Of a stretch of 64,000 bases of DNA, positions 1-9,868 are shown piece after piece. The notes below the pieces were generated by a model. The model was not told the origin of the DNA. It did not search any database and saw only the letters and a program-made list of their open reading frames with translations. Source of the stretch: an uncultured Bacteroidota bacterium (GTDB lineage: Bacteria > Bacteroidota > Bacteroidia > Flavobacteriales > Flavobacteriaceae); contig CACJYD010000002.1 of the NCBI GenBank assembly GCA_902597545.1, positions 1-64,000 on the forward strand, read 5' to 3'. Each line of letters begins with the position of its first letter. The first letter of the stretch is position 1. The position numbers and the translations under genes were made by a program.

Positions 1-1
1 T

Positions 2-841
2 TCAAAAATAATAAGTGATATTTTTCAGGTTGATTTATACAAGAACAACAGACTACAATATGCCTTTTTAACTGACGATGAGTTTCTTGTCTTAGATATT
101 AATGGAAAACTTGTTAAAAAAATAAGTCAAAAAAAATCTTCATCTGAAAAGTTTTTGTCAGTTTTTGATTATGATAATAACAGAAATTACAGATTTGTAA
201 TTCAGGAGGGGAAATCATTAAAAATGTTAGATTCTAAACTTAATACAGTTAAAGGATTTAAGCGAAATAAATTAAATTCAGACATAAAATTTCCAATAAA
301 ACATCTCAGAATATTAAACAAAGATTATTTATTGCTGGTTACTAAGAATAATAAGCCTTTAATATTAGATCGAAGAGGAAATATTCGTATTAAATTACCA
401 GAAAATTTTACAACTAGTACAAATCATTTTTATGAAAATGATGGAGGAATAATTACAATAAATGATTTGAATCAACTTGTAAGAATTGAACTAAGTGGAA
501 AGATTTCTTCAAAACAACTACCTGACCAAAAGAATATCATTCATTCAAATAAAAATAATTTAATCGTTCTTTCTAATGGAAATATTAAAATTAATAATAT
601 TGATTATAAAATTCCCTTTGGAGACTTTGATGATTTAAATATTAAAGGCTCAAAAAATAATACTTATTTTCATTTTAGAGATGTTAATGAAAAAAAATCC
701 TACTTATACAATAGTAATGGAATGGTTTCAGGCTTTCCAATTTATTCAACATCAACTTTTGAGTTTAGTTTTGATAAAAATCAAGATTATATAACATTTA
801 AAGGAGACGATGATGAACTTTTACTTTACAGCCTTAACTAA
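2..841 (+). CDS. beta-propeller-like hypothetical protein, 5' truncated by window edge
   Basis: The reading frame is open from base 2, so the true start lies to the left of the window and the TTG at 155 is not a credible start. About 279 residues are visible. They show repeated short beta-strand segments ending in hydrophobic-polar turns (for example LLLVTKNNKPLILDRRGNI and IVLSNGNIKINNI), which suggests a WD40/PQQ-type propeller, but no family signature is clear. No catalytic motif is visible. The stop codon overlaps the convergent lipB gene by 8 bases. The function is unknown; the coding call rests on the long open frame and natural codon use. Confidence 0.7.
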   Translation, partial: SKIISDIFQVDLYKNNRLQYAFLTDDEFLVLDINGKLVKKISQKKSSSEKFLSVFDYDNNRNYRFVIQEGKSLKMLDSKLNTVKGFKRNKLNSDIKFPIKHLRILNKDYLLLVTKNNKPLILDRRGNIRIKLPENFTTSTNHFYENDGGIITINDLNQLVRIELSGKISSKQLPDQKNIIHSNKNNLIVLSNGNIKINNIDYKIPFGDFDDLNIKGSKNNTYFHFRDVNEKKSYLYNSNGMVSGFPIYSTSTFEFSFDKNQDYITFKGDDDELLLYSLN

Positions 842-1526
842 ATTTTTTTAAAAAATTTTCTGTCAAGACTTTACGAACTAAATCAAGTTCCATAGTTTTA
901 TTTAGTTCATTTGAAATAGAAGTAACCCCTTTTTCACTTATTCCGCATGGAACAATACCGTTGAAGTAAGATAAATTTGTATTTACATTTAATGCTAGTC
1001 CATGCATTGTAACCCATCTACTTACTTTAATTCCCATAGCACATATTTTCCTCTCTTCAGGCGTGCCAACGTCTAACCAAACACCTGTTTCTTTTGAATT
1101 TCCGGACGCGGAAATATTAAAATAATCCAAAGTATTTATAACAACATCTTCTAAATCTCTCAAATATTTATGAATATCTCTATAAAAATTCTCTAAGTCT
1201 ATAATAGGGTAACACACCAATTGACCTGGCCCATGGTACGTTATATCACCTCCCCTATTGGTTTTATGGTATTTTATGCCCATTTCTTCAAGTCTTTTTT
1301 TATCAAATATTAGGTTTTTTTCATCACCACTATTTCCAAGAGTATACACATGATCATGCTCAACGAATAAAAGAAAATTAGGGGTGGTTATATTGAGATT
1401 ATTTCTTCTGTTGTATAATTTGGTTTCAATAATTTGATTTTGATAATCTTTTTGAATATCAAATGTTTTTTTAAAGTCAAGTAAACCCAAATTTTTAACT
1501 ATAATTTTTTTATGCTTATTCAACAA
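834..1526 (-). CDS. lipB: octanoyltransferase LipB
   Basis: Transfers octanoyl groups from acyl carrier protein to lipoyl domains of cytoplasmic enzymes, the first step of de novo lipoate attachment. The 230-residue protein has the family signature RGGDITYHGPGQ (residues 91-102), the catalytic lysine in RKICAMG (Lys160) and the catalytic cysteine in VPCGI (Cys194). The length is normal. No ATG is available before the conserved N-terminus; two adjacent TTG codons at 1526 and 1523 are the only plausible starts, so this is a TTG start. It is divergent from lysS and convergent with the upstream fragment. Confidence 0.95.
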   Translation of the reverse strand: MLNKHKKIIVKNLGLLDFKKTFDIQKDYQNQIIETKLYNRRNNLNITTPNFLLFVEHDHVYTLGNSGDEKNLIFDKKRLEEMGIKYHKTNRGGDITYHGPGQLVCYPIIDLENFYRDIHKYLRDLEDVVINTLDYFNISASGNSKETGVWLDVGTPEERKICAMGIKVSRWVTMHGLALNVNTNLSYFNGIVPCGISEKGVTSISNELNKTMELDLVRKVLTENFLKKFS

Positions 1527-1581
1527 ACTTAGATTTTATGCAAAATTAAAAAACATAAGCATTAAATAACTCTTATATTCT

Positions 1582-1589
1582 TATATTTG
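1582..1589 (+). promoter_or_regulatory. putative -7 promoter element of lysS
   Basis: TATATTTG matches the Bacteroidota -7 consensus TAnnTTTG exactly and ends 4 bases before the lysS ATG. No TTTG is seen at the expected -33 distance. If real, transcription would begin at or next to the start codon and the lysS mRNA would be leaderless. Confidence 0.35.
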
Positions 1590-1593
1590 ATAA

Positions 1594-3288
1594 ATGTCAA
1601 ATCTTTCTGAGCAAGAATTAATTAGACGAGAAAAGCTAAATAAAATCAGAGAGCTTGGAATCAATCCTTATCCTGCTGAATTATTCCAGGTTACTACAAA
1701 CTCATCTAATATTAAATTAAATTTCAAAGAAGGTGAGAAAGTGATTGTAGCTGGAAGATTAATGTCTAGAAGAATTCAAGGTAATGCGAGTTTTGCAGAG
1801 CTTCAAGATAGTAGTGGAAGAATTCAAGTATATTTTAACAGAGATGAAATTTGTGTTGGAGATGATAAAACGAAATATAATGAACTCTATAAAAAACTAT
1901 TAGATATTGGTGACATAATTGGGATTGAAGGTGAATTATTTAAAACTAAAGTTGGAGAAATGACAATTTTGGTTAAAGATTTTAAATTGTTGTCTAAATC
2001 CTTAAAACCCCTGCCCCTTCCAAAAACTGATAGTGATGGTAATACATATGATGAATTTAGCTCACCAGAGCTAAGGTATAGGCAGCGATATGTAGATCTA
2101 ATTGTTAATAGCCATGTTAAAGAAACATTTTTAAAAAGGTCTAAAATTATTTCGTCAATTAGATCCTCACTTGAGAATGAAGGTTTTGTTGAAGTTGAAA
2201 CACCAATTTTACAACCAATACCTGGTGGTGCTGCAGCTAAACCATTTATAACTCATCATAATTCACTGAACATTCCCCTATACATGAGAATTGCAAATGA
2301 ATTGTATTTAAAAAGACTAATTGTGGGAGGGTTTGATGGTGTATTTGAATTTGCTAAAGATTTTAGAAACGAAGGAATGGATAGATCACATAATCCAGAG
2401 TTTACAAACTTAGAGTTTTATGTAGCATACAAAGACTACAACTGGATGATGAGTTTTACAGAAAAATTACTTGAAAAAGTTGCAATTGATGCACACGGAT
2501 CCTCTAATGTTAAATTTGAAAATAAAGAAATTAATTTTAAAGGACCATTTAAGAAAATTGGGATAATTGATGCAATAAAAAATGAAACAGGAATTGACGC
2601 TATGAGCTTAAATGAAAAAGAATTAGCTGATGCTGCAAAAAAAATTGGAGTTGAAATTGATGAAACAATGGGTAAGGGTAAAATAATTGATGAAATTTTT
2701 GGTGAAAAATGTGAACCAAATTTCATTCAGCCTACTTTTATAATTGACTATCCCAAAGAAATGAGCCCTCTGACTAAGGAACACAGGGAAAATCCTCTAT
2801 TAACTGAAAGGTTTGAATTATTGATTAATGGAAGTGAAATAGCTAATGCATACTCTGAACTTAATGATCCTATCGATCAACTTGAAAGATTTGAAGATCA
2901 ATTAAAACTATCTGAAAAAGGAGATGAAGAAGCAATGTTTATCGATCACGATTTTGTAAGATCTCTTGAATATGGAATGCCACCAACATCTGGAATAGGT
3001 ATTGGTATAGATAGATTGGTTATGTTGCTAACTAATCATCGCTCAATACAAGAAGTTATTTTCTTCCCACAGATGAAACCTGAAAATAATGCATTAGATG
3101 ATTTAAATATTGATGAAAAATCTATATATAATCAGGTCAAAAATCTTGAAAAAGTTGAACTCAAATCTATAAAAGAGAGCTCTGGACTTAGCAATAAAAA
3201 ATGGGATAAAAGCATTAAGAATCTCACTAAAAAAAACCTGGTTAAAGTTTCAAAAACAAATGATGAGCTATTTGTTGAAATAGTTTGA
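1594..3288 (+). CDS. lysS: lysyl-tRNA synthetase, class II
   Basis: Charges tRNA-Lys in the cytoplasm. The 564-residue protein has an N-terminal OB-fold anticodon domain (about residues 50-145) and a class II catalytic domain with motif 2 FRNEG at 257-261 and motif 3 GIDR at 471-474. It is longer than the roughly 500 residues of E. coli LysS: about 65 residues after motif 3 form a Lys/Glu-rich C-terminal extension ending in a small helical, DNA- or RNA-binding-like segment. To my recollection Bacteroidota LysS proteins share this length. The ATG follows a candidate -7 element directly. Confidence 0.96.
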   Translation: MSNLSEQELIRREKLNKIRELGINPYPAELFQVTTNSSNIKLNFKEGEKVIVAGRLMSRRIQGNASFAELQDSSGRIQVYFNRDEICVGDDKTKYNELYKKLLDIGDIIGIEGELFKTKVGEMTILVKDFKLLSKSLKPLPLPKTDSDGNTYDEFSSPELRYRQRYVDLIVNSHVKETFLKRSKIISSIRSSLENEGFVEVETPILQPIPGGAAAKPFITHHNSLNIPLYMRIANELYLKRLIVGGFDGVFEFAKDFRNEGMDRSHNPEFTNLEFYVAYKDYNWMMSFTEKLLEKVAIDAHGSSNVKFENKEINFKGPFKKIGIIDAIKNETGIDAMSLNEKELADAAKKIGVEIDETMGKGKIIDEIFGEKCEPNFIQPTFIIDYPKEMSPLTKEHRENPLLTERFELLINGSEIANAYSELNDPIDQLERFEDQLKLSEKGDEEAMFIDHDFVRSLEYGMPPTSGIGIGIDRLVMLLTNHRSIQEVIFFPQMKPENNALDDLNIDEKSIYNQVKNLEKVELKSIKESSGLSNKKWDKSIKNLTKKNLVKVSKTNDELFVEIV

Positions 3289-3333
3289 TCATTTTTTGTA
3301 ATTTAATTGAATAACTAACTCTTATAAATAATT

Positions 3334-5787
3334 ATGAAAACATACTACCGTACGAAATATCTATTTGTTTTTTTTACATTAATTCTTTTTAGCTCTTCAT
3401 TATTTTCACAAAAAAAACCTGAGAAGTCCGATAAGGATAAAAAAGAAAAAACATACTCTGATATCATAACAGATAAAGCCGTAACCGATCAAGGTTTGTT
3501 TGATGTGCATAAGGTAGATGAAAAATACTACTATGAAATCAACGATAGCTTACTTGATAGGGACATGTTAATGGTAACTAGAATTGCAAAAATGGCTAAA
3601 GAAATTCCATTGGGTGCACACAAGTTAAGTGAACAAGTTTTAAGTTGGCAAAAATTTGATAACAACCTACTACTTAAAGAACTTTCATTTTCAAATTATG
3701 CATCGGATTCTCTTCCGATTAAAGAGGCAGTTTCAAACTCTAATTTCGAGCCAATTATTGCCAGCTTTAAGATTGAAGTTGAGAATAAGGATAAAAATTC
3801 TTATGTAATTGATGTTACTAGTTTATATAAAAATGATGTAAAATCATTTGGTTATCCACAATCTAGTAGAAAAAGAAATAACATAACAAGTTTAGACACC
3901 AAATTATCTTTTATTGAGTCAATCAGAAGTTTTCCATTAAATATTGAGGCAAAACATATTAAAACTTATAAGTCTTCAAATGCAAAGAATGGTCAAATTT
4001 CAATGTTATTAAATAACTCAATGATATTGCTTCCAAAGGAACCAATGAAAAGAAGATATTTTGATGAAAGAGTTGGATGGTTTACAACAAGTCAAACAGA
4101 CTACGGAATTGATAATCAAGAAGCAGAAACTGTAACATATCTTGATAGATGGAGATTAGAGGTTAAAGATGAGGATATTGAAAAGTTTAAAAATGGTGAG
4201 TTAGTTGAGCCAAAGAAACCAATTGTTTATTACATTGATAGAGCGACACCAATGAAATGGAGAAAGTACTTGAAACAAGGAATTGAAGATTGGAATGCTG
4301 CCTTTGAAGAAGCTGGTTTTAAAAATGCTGTTATTTGTAAAGATCCTCCTAGCAAAGAAGAGGATCCAGATTGGAGTCCAGAGGATGTTAGGTATTCTAC
4401 AGTCAGATACCTTGCTTCTTCAACTCTAAATGCTAATGGTCCACATGTTAGTGATCCAAGATCTGGAGAAATTATAGAATCTGATATTAACTGGTATCAT
4501 AATGTGATGAAATTATTAAGAAATTGGTATTTTGTTCAAGCATCAGCTGTTGATCCTGAAGCAAGAGGTGTTGAATTTAGAAATGAAGTAATGGGTGAAT
4601 TGATAAGATTTGTATCATCTCACGAATTTGGACACACAATTGGACTTCCACACAATATGGGCAGTAGTAGTGCCTATCCAGTAGATTCACTCAGATCAGC
4701 AACATTCACAAAAAAATATGGGACATCCCCTTCAATAATGGATTATGCTAGATTTAATTATGTTGCTCAACCTGAAGATAAAGGAGTAGCTTTAATGCCT
4801 TCGGATTGGGAAACACCAAATGTAGGAATCTATGATAGATACTCAGTGATGTGGGGCTACAAACCAATTCTTGGAGTTTCTGAGGAGGAGGAAAAAGAAA
4901 TATTAAGAAGTTGGATTAGAGAGAAAGAAGATGATTTAACATATAGATTTGGACCAAGTGGAAGTATTGATCCAAGTTCACAAACTGAGGACCTAGGTGA
5001 CGATGCTATAAAAGCTAGTGAATATGGTATAAAAAATTTAAAAAGAATTTTACCCAAGCTAATGGAATGGACAACGGAGGATGGTGAAACGTATGATGAA
5101 ATGGAATATATATATGGTCAAATACTTGGGCAATTTAGAAGGTACATGGGACATGTAGCAACAAATATTGGTGGTGTTTATCAATTTTATAAAACTGCTG
5201 ACCAGGACGGTGCAGTTTACACTCATGTAGATAAAAATCATCAAAAAGCATGTGTAAACTTTTTAAATAAGCATCTATTTGAAACACCTTATTGGATGAT
5301 TGATAAGAATATTTTAAATAAAATTGAGTATGCTGGTACAACTAATAGAATTAGAGGTGTACAATCTAGTTACCTAAACAGAGTTCTTGATTTTGGAAGA
5401 ATGGCTAGGATGATTGAAAATGAAGCATTGAATGGAAATAATGCGTATTCACTCAATGAAATGATGATTGATTTGAAAGATGGTATTTGGTCAGAATTAA
5501 AAAATACTAAATCAATTGATGTATACAGAAGAAATTTACAAAAAACCTTTATATCTAGGCTAGGCTATATTATGAAAAATGAACAACCACCTGCAAGACC
5601 TGGTTGGGGTTCTTACATTACATCTGTAAAGGTTGATGTTTCTGATATCAGGTCAATAACAATGGGCACTTTAATGGACTTGAAGAAAGATTTAAATAAG
5701 GCAGTCAAAAGATATTCTGACAAGGTTTTAAAAAGTCACATAAATTATTGTATTGCCATGATTGATGAAGCAATGAAGACAGGCTAA
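3334..5787 (+). CDS. secreted zinc-dependent metalloprotease (DUF5117/DUF5118 type)
   Basis: An 817-residue protein with an N-terminal signal peptide (about 26 residues, ending SSSLFSQ) and a charged Lys-rich linker. The zinc site is HEFGHTIGLPH at residues 430-440, the extended HExxHxxGxxH motif of metzincin proteases, followed by SIMDY, which resembles the Met-turn. Regions before and after match the DUF5117/DUF5118/DUF4953 architecture remembered for Bacteroidota outer-compartment proteases. It therefore probably acts in the periplasm or at the surface on unknown protein substrates. No C-terminal type IX sorting domain is evident. Its stop overlaps the convergent downstream gene by 4 bases. 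Confidence 0.85.
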   Translation: MKTYYRTKYLFVFFTLILFSSSLFSQKKPEKSDKDKKEKTYSDIITDKAVTDQGLFDVHKVDEKYYYEINDSLLDRDMLMVTRIAKMAKEIPLGAHKLSEQVLSWQKFDNNLLLKELSFSNYASDSLPIKEAVSNSNFEPIIASFKIEVENKDKNSYVIDVTSLYKNDVKSFGYPQSSRKRNNITSLDTKLSFIESIRSFPLNIEAKHIKTYKSSNAKNGQISMLLNNSMILLPKEPMKRRYFDERVGWFTTSQTDYGIDNQEAETVTYLDRWRLEVKDEDIEKFKNGELVEPKKPIVYYIDRATPMKWRKYLKQGIEDWNAAFEEAGFKNAVICKDPPSKEEDPDWSPEDVRYSTVRYLASSTLNANGPHVSDPRSGEIIESDINWYHNVMKLLRNWYFVQASAVDPEARGVEFRNEVMGELIRFVSSHEFGHTIGLPHNMGSSSAYPVDSLRSATFTKKYGTSPSIMDYARFNYVAQPEDKGVALMPSDWETPNVGIYDRYSVMWGYKPILGVSEEEEKEILRSWIREKEDDLTYRFGPSGSIDPSSQTEDLGDDAIKASEYGIKNLKRILPKLMEWTTEDGETYDEMEYIYGQILGQFRRYMGHVATNIGGVYQFYKTADQDGAVYTHVDKNHQKACVNFLNKHLFETPYWMIDKNILNKIEYAGTTNRIRGVQSSYLNRVLDFGRMARMIENEALNGNNAYSLNEMMIDLKDGIWSELKNTKSIDVYRRNLQKTFISRLGYIMKNEQPPARPGWGSYITSVKVDVSDIRSITMGTLMDLKKDLNKAVKRYSDKVLKSHINYCIAMIDEAMKTG

Positions 5788-6590
5788 ATTTTTAACCTTT
5801 GACCAACATTAAGTTGGTCATTTTTTAGTTTATTTTTTTTCTTTATCTCGTCAATTGAGATATTATGTTTTTTTGATATCGAAAATAAGGTGTCTCCTTT
5901 TTTTACAAGATAATTTGAGTCATCTTTACTTTTTTGCTTATTTGTTTTTTTCGAATTTGTAATTTGTTTTTTTGAGCCATCGAATTTCCAAAGTTTATAT
6001 TTTTCTATAACTGAAATTAATTTTTCTGGATACCTAGGATCTGTAGCATAACCAGCTTTTTTTAAACCATTCGCCCATTTCACATAATCCTTATTCGGAA
6101 GTCTAAACAAAAAAGAATATCTGCCCCTAGTTGTCAAAAACTCTGAATGATCTTTATAACTTTCTACAGGGTTTTTATATTTTCTAAAACATTCATCTTT
6201 TTCATCATCATCATGGTAAACTTTTTTACCTCTCCATTCTTGATGGCATTTTATACCAAAATGATTATTAGATTTCAATGCTAAATTGCTGCCGCCAGCG
6301 CCTGATTCAACAAGACCTTGTGCCAATATAATACTTGCAGGTATTTTATTTTTTTTCATTTGATCAACAGCTATTTTTGAGTAGGTTCTAATGTACCATT
6401 TGTAACGTTCTTCACTGCTCATATTTCGAATAAATCTTTCGTATTGACTACTTGTATTGTCCTTTTTTTTGACTATGGATTTCTTAACGTTTTTGGCGGC
6501 TTTAAAAGGAAATTTAATAATACTACAACTAGTACTAAATGATAAAATGAATAATGAGATTATAATCTTATTTATTGAAACAAGTTTCAT
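5784..6590 (-). CDS. glucosaminidase-domain lipoprotein with LysM
   Basis: A 268-residue predicted lipoprotein (lipobox STSC near residue 22) likely to cleave peptidoglycan glycan strands in the periplasm. Residues about 65-205 resemble the FlgJ-type/mannosyl-glycoprotein endo-beta-N-acetylglucosaminidase domain: SIILAQGLVESGAGGSNLA contains the catalytic Glu, followed by NNHFGIKC and YATDPRYPEKL. A Lys-rich linker leads to a single C-terminal LysM (YLVKKGDTLFSISKKHNIS onward, about 226-268) for peptidoglycan binding. The order of domains and the length are usual for Flavobacteriia. Confidence 0.9.
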   Translation of the reverse strand: MKLVSINKIIISLFILSFSTSCSIIKFPFKAAKNVKKSIVKKKDNTSSQYERFIRNMSSEERYKWYIRTYSKIAVDQMKKNKIPASIILAQGLVESGAGGSNLALKSNNHFGIKCHQEWRGKKVYHDDDEKDECFRKYKNPVESYKDHSEFLTTRGRYSFLFRLPNKDYVKWANGLKKAGYATDPRYPEKLISVIEKYKLWKFDGSKKQITNSKKTNKQKSKDDSNYLVKKGDTLFSISKKHNISIDEIKKKNKLKNDQLNVGQRLKI

Positions 6591-6663
6591 TTTAATACAC
6601 TAAAATTATCAATTCCTGTTAAATAAATTGAAGTTTAGGCACAGTTATTGTATTTTTACTGAT

Positions 6664-7185
6664 ATGAGAAGTTTAATATTTCTAGCAATTTTTTCAATTT
6701 TTTTTATTTCCTGTTCGTCTGTTAAAGTCTTAACGGATTTTGACTCTTCAGTAAACTTTTCAAAGTATAAATCATTTGCGTTTTCAAAAGATCAAATTAA
6801 AAAAATTGAAATATCAGATTTAGATAAAAAAAGGATATTAAGCTCAATTGAAAAACAAATGCAGATGAAAGGTTATACCATTTCCAATAACCCTGATTTG
6901 ATCATAAATGTTAATACAAAATCAAGAGAGGATGTTTACATTAATAGATACAATGATTATCCATACTATGGATGGTATCCATATGGAATGTCTACCACTT
7001 ATAAACCAAGCACAAGAATTATCGGGTTGTTGTACATAGATGTAATTGATGCTAAAACAGGTTCATTATTATGGCAAGGAAATGGATCTGGAACATTAAG
7101 CTCTAATCGTGCAACTAGAGATGAACTTATTAATAATTTTGTGAGTAAGTTACTGGAATCTTATCCTGCATTAGTCTTACAGTAA
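6664..7185 (+). CDS. DUF4136-type lipoprotein
   Basis: The start at ATG 6664 is preferred over an upstream in-frame TTG at 6628, because it gives a clean lipoprotein signal (MRSLIFLAIFSIFFISC). The mature part has the YKSFAF segment, the 'NPDLIINVNTKS' strand and the 'GLLYIDVIDAKTGSLLWQG' strand expected of DUF4136. This family is frequent in Bacteroidota and Proteobacteria and its function is unknown. An aromatic Tyr/Gly-rich stretch (YPYYGWYPYG) sits in the middle. The protein is probably anchored to the outer membrane facing the periplasm. Its end overlaps alaS by 9 bases. Confidence 0.8.
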   Translation: MRSLIFLAIFSIFFISCSSVKVLTDFDSSVNFSKYKSFAFSKDQIKKIEISDLDKKRILSSIEKQMQMKGYTISNNPDLIINVNTKSREDVYINRYNDYPYYGWYPYGMSTTYKPSTRIIGLLYIDVIDAKTGSLLWQGNGSGTLSSNRATRDELINNFVSKLLESYPALVLQ

Positions 7186-9786
7186 ATTTTTTGTAACTGT
7201 TTTTATTATAGTTTCAATTTTATCATTTTTTGGCCCAGAACCACTAGCATAGTACCTTTGGCCTCCACCTGCACCACCAATCTCCTCGCAAATTTTATTT
7301 ATTATATGAGATGCATCAATTTTAGAATTTTCAGGTAATGATTTTGAAACATTACAGATGAAATTAAATTTATTTGCATCTACATTATAAAATATTATTA
7401 CTGAATTTGAAACCTTACCTATCAAGTTAAAAGATAATGATCTCATCAAGTCATTCTCCGTATCTAATTTCTGTATTAAAAAATTATAATCATTTTCTTT
7501 GAAAAATTTACTTGAATAAAAATCAGAATAGAATTGAATTAGTTTTTGTTGACTCTTTTTTAACCCTTTCATTAACGATGAGTTTTCACTTTTTAAATTT
7601 TTAACAGAGTCAATAGTATCTTTATTTGAAGATAAAATTGATTTTAGTTCATTGATTTCACTATTTCTCTGACTCAAGTAATTAATAGACTTTTTTCCAG
7701 AGATAGCTTCTATTCTTCTAATTCCTGATGCAATTGAACTTTCAGAAATTATCAAAAAATTTCTAATATTCAGAGTGTTTTTTACATGAGTTCCCCCACA
7801 TAATTCGTATGATTCTCCAAATTTAATTGTTCTAACTTTCTTTCCATATTTTTCTCCAAATAAACCAATTGCTCCATTGCTAATTGCAGTATCGTAATCC
7901 TCATCTCTTTTTTCAATTAAGTCAATTGAATCATCAATTTTATCATTAACAAAATTTTGAATTTCTTTTAATTGTTGTTCTTCAATTTTCTTGAAATGAG
8001 AAAAATCAAATCGCAAATTTTCTGATGTTACTGATGAACCTTTCTGTTCAACATGATCTCCCAAAACATTTCTAAGAGCTTGATGTAAAAGATGTGTTGA
8101 AGTATGATTTGAAGAAGAATCATTACGATTCAAAGAATTAACAACTGCAGTAACATTTTTTTTAAAATCTATGTCTGATAAATCTGTATAATGAATAATC
8201 TTACCATTTTCTTTTTTAGTATCATAAACAATAATTTCAAATTTATTTTCAAAAATTAATTTTCCTTTATCACCAGCTTGTCCTCCTCCTTCAGGATAAA
8301 ATGGAGTTTCATTCAAAATAATTTGACAAACTTGTTTACCATTCACACTAATATTTCTGTATTGATTTACCTTAGTATCGCAGCTTAATTTATCATAGCC
8401 ACAAAAATCATCTCCTTGTTGTTCATTCAAAATAATCCAATCTGATGCAATTGTCTTAGTGGATTGTTTGGACCTTTCTCTCTGCTTACTTAATTCTGTT
8501 TGATATTCTTCATTGTTGAATGTCATCTTCCTTTCTTTCAAAATCAAGGATGTTAAATCTGATGGAAAACCATAAGTATCAAATAACTCAAAAACTTCTT
8601 TACCTGAAATTGATTTTGAATTAGATTTTTTTATCATATTTTCTAATCTATCGATTCCCGATGCTAAGGTTCTTAAAAAAGATTTTTCTTCCTCATGAAT
8701 AATAGACTCAATTAGTTTTTTTTGATTGAAAATCTCATCAAAATGTCCTTTAAATTGTTTTGATAATATTTCTACGAGATTATAAATAAATGGGGTTGAT
8801 TGATTTAAAAATGTATATCCATACCTAATTGCTCTTCTTAGAATTCTTCTTATAACATACGATGAACCGTTGTTTCCAGGAATTTGACCATCAGCAATAC
8901 AAAAAGAGACAGCCCTAACATGATCAGCAATTACTCTAAATGCAACATCAGATTCAGTGGCATTTCCATACTTAATGCCAGTAATTTTAGAAATCTCATT
9001 GATAAGCGGAGTAAAGATATCTGTATCGTAATTTGATTTTTTATTTTGGACAATTCTTGCTAATCTTTCAAAACCCATGCCTGTATCAATATGTTTTTCT
9101 GGTAGTTCTTCTAGGCTGCCATCAGCTTTTCTATTGTATTGAATAAATACCAAATTCCATAGTTCAATTACCTCAGGATGATCTTGATTTACAAGTTGTT
9201 TTCCTGGTATCTTATTTTTATCGCTTGAAGATCTTAAATCAATATGAATTTCTGAGCAAGGTCCACAAGGTCCAGTGTCGCCCATTTCCCAAAAATTATC
9301 TTTTTTATTACCTAAAATAATTTTGTCTTTATCTATAATTTCGGACCAAAAATTAAAAGCCTCATTATCCTTTTCAAGATTTTCATCTTTATTTCCCTCA
9401 AAAATTGTTACATATAAGTCCTCTTTTTTAAGCTTATAGACCTTTGTAAGAATTTCATAACTCCAACCTATTATTTCCTTTTTGAAATAATCTCCAAAAC
9501 TCCAATTCCCTAACATTTCAAACATGGTGTGATGATAATGATCAGTACCTACTTCCTCCAAATCATTATGTTTTCCTGAGACTCTTAAACACTTTTGGGA
9601 ATTAACAACTCTTTTTAACTTACTTGGGTCATTCCCTAAAAAAATATTTTTAAATTGATTCATTCCAGCATTTGTAAACATAAGTGATGGATCATTTTTA
9701 GAAACAATTGAAGATGAGGGTACATAAGTATGCGTTTTTTCTTCAAAAAAATCAATAAAATTGGACCTTATTAAATTAGAGTTCAT
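7177..9786 (-). CDS. alaS: alanyl-tRNA synthetase
   Basis: Charges tRNA-Ala and edits mischarged Ser/Gly. The ATG at 9786 (MNSNLIRSNFIDFF) is chosen; the frame continues 23 codons further upstream but that part is not conserved-looking. The 869-residue protein has the class II catalytic core (TNAGMNQFK, GDTGPCGPCSEIH, GMGFERLA), the editing-domain zinc ligands HTSTH (561-565) and CGGTH (663-667), and the glycine-rich C-terminal domain (GGAGGGQ). It is convergent with the DUF4136 gene and divergent from the M23 peptidase gene. Confidence 0.96.
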   Translation of the reverse strand: MNSNLIRSNFIDFFEEKTHTYVPSSSIVSKNDPSLMFTNAGMNQFKNIFLGNDPSKLKRVVNSQKCLRVSGKHNDLEEVGTDHYHHTMFEMLGNWSFGDYFKKEIIGWSYEILTKVYKLKKEDLYVTIFEGNKDENLEKDNEAFNFWSEIIDKDKIILGNKKDNFWEMGDTGPCGPCSEIHIDLRSSSDKNKIPGKQLVNQDHPEVIELWNLVFIQYNRKADGSLEELPEKHIDTGMGFERLARIVQNKKSNYDTDIFTPLINEISKITGIKYGNATESDVAFRVIADHVRAVSFCIADGQIPGNNGSSYVIRRILRRAIRYGYTFLNQSTPFIYNLVEILSKQFKGHFDEIFNQKKLIESIIHEEEKSFLRTLASGIDRLENMIKKSNSKSISGKEVFELFDTYGFPSDLTSLILKERKMTFNNEEYQTELSKQRERSKQSTKTIASDWIILNEQQGDDFCGYDKLSCDTKVNQYRNISVNGKQVCQIILNETPFYPEGGGQAGDKGKLIFENKFEIIVYDTKKENGKIIHYTDLSDIDFKKNVTAVVNSLNRNDSSSNHTSTHLLHQALRNVLGDHVEQKGSSVTSENLRFDFSHFKKIEEQQLKEIQNFVNDKIDDSIDLIEKRDEDYDTAISNGAIGLFGEKYGKKVRTIKFGESYELCGGTHVKNTLNIRNFLIISESSIASGIRRIEAISGKKSINYLSQRNSEINELKSILSSNKDTIDSVKNLKSENSSLMKGLKKSQQKLIQFYSDFYSSKFFKENDYNFLIQKLDTENDLMRSLSFNLIGKVSNSVIIFYNVDANKFNFICNVSKSLPENSKIDASHIINKICEEIGGAGGGQRYYASGSGPKNDKIETIIKTVTKNLL

Positions 9787-9868
9787 TAGAATTTTTCTTA
9801 CAAATAGAATCTTTATATTTACAAAGTAAAAAATAAATAGTGACAAGTTAAACAAAAGTCATTTTTTT

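Noticed and set aside
155-841. A complete 228-residue gene starting at TTG 155
   Set aside because: The frame is open to base 2 with the same residue style, so the start lies outside the window and the gene is partial.
2436-2726. Antisense open frames within lysS, groEL, topA, leuS and other genes
   Set aside because: These are low-complexity shadows of strongly conserved genes and have no independent support.
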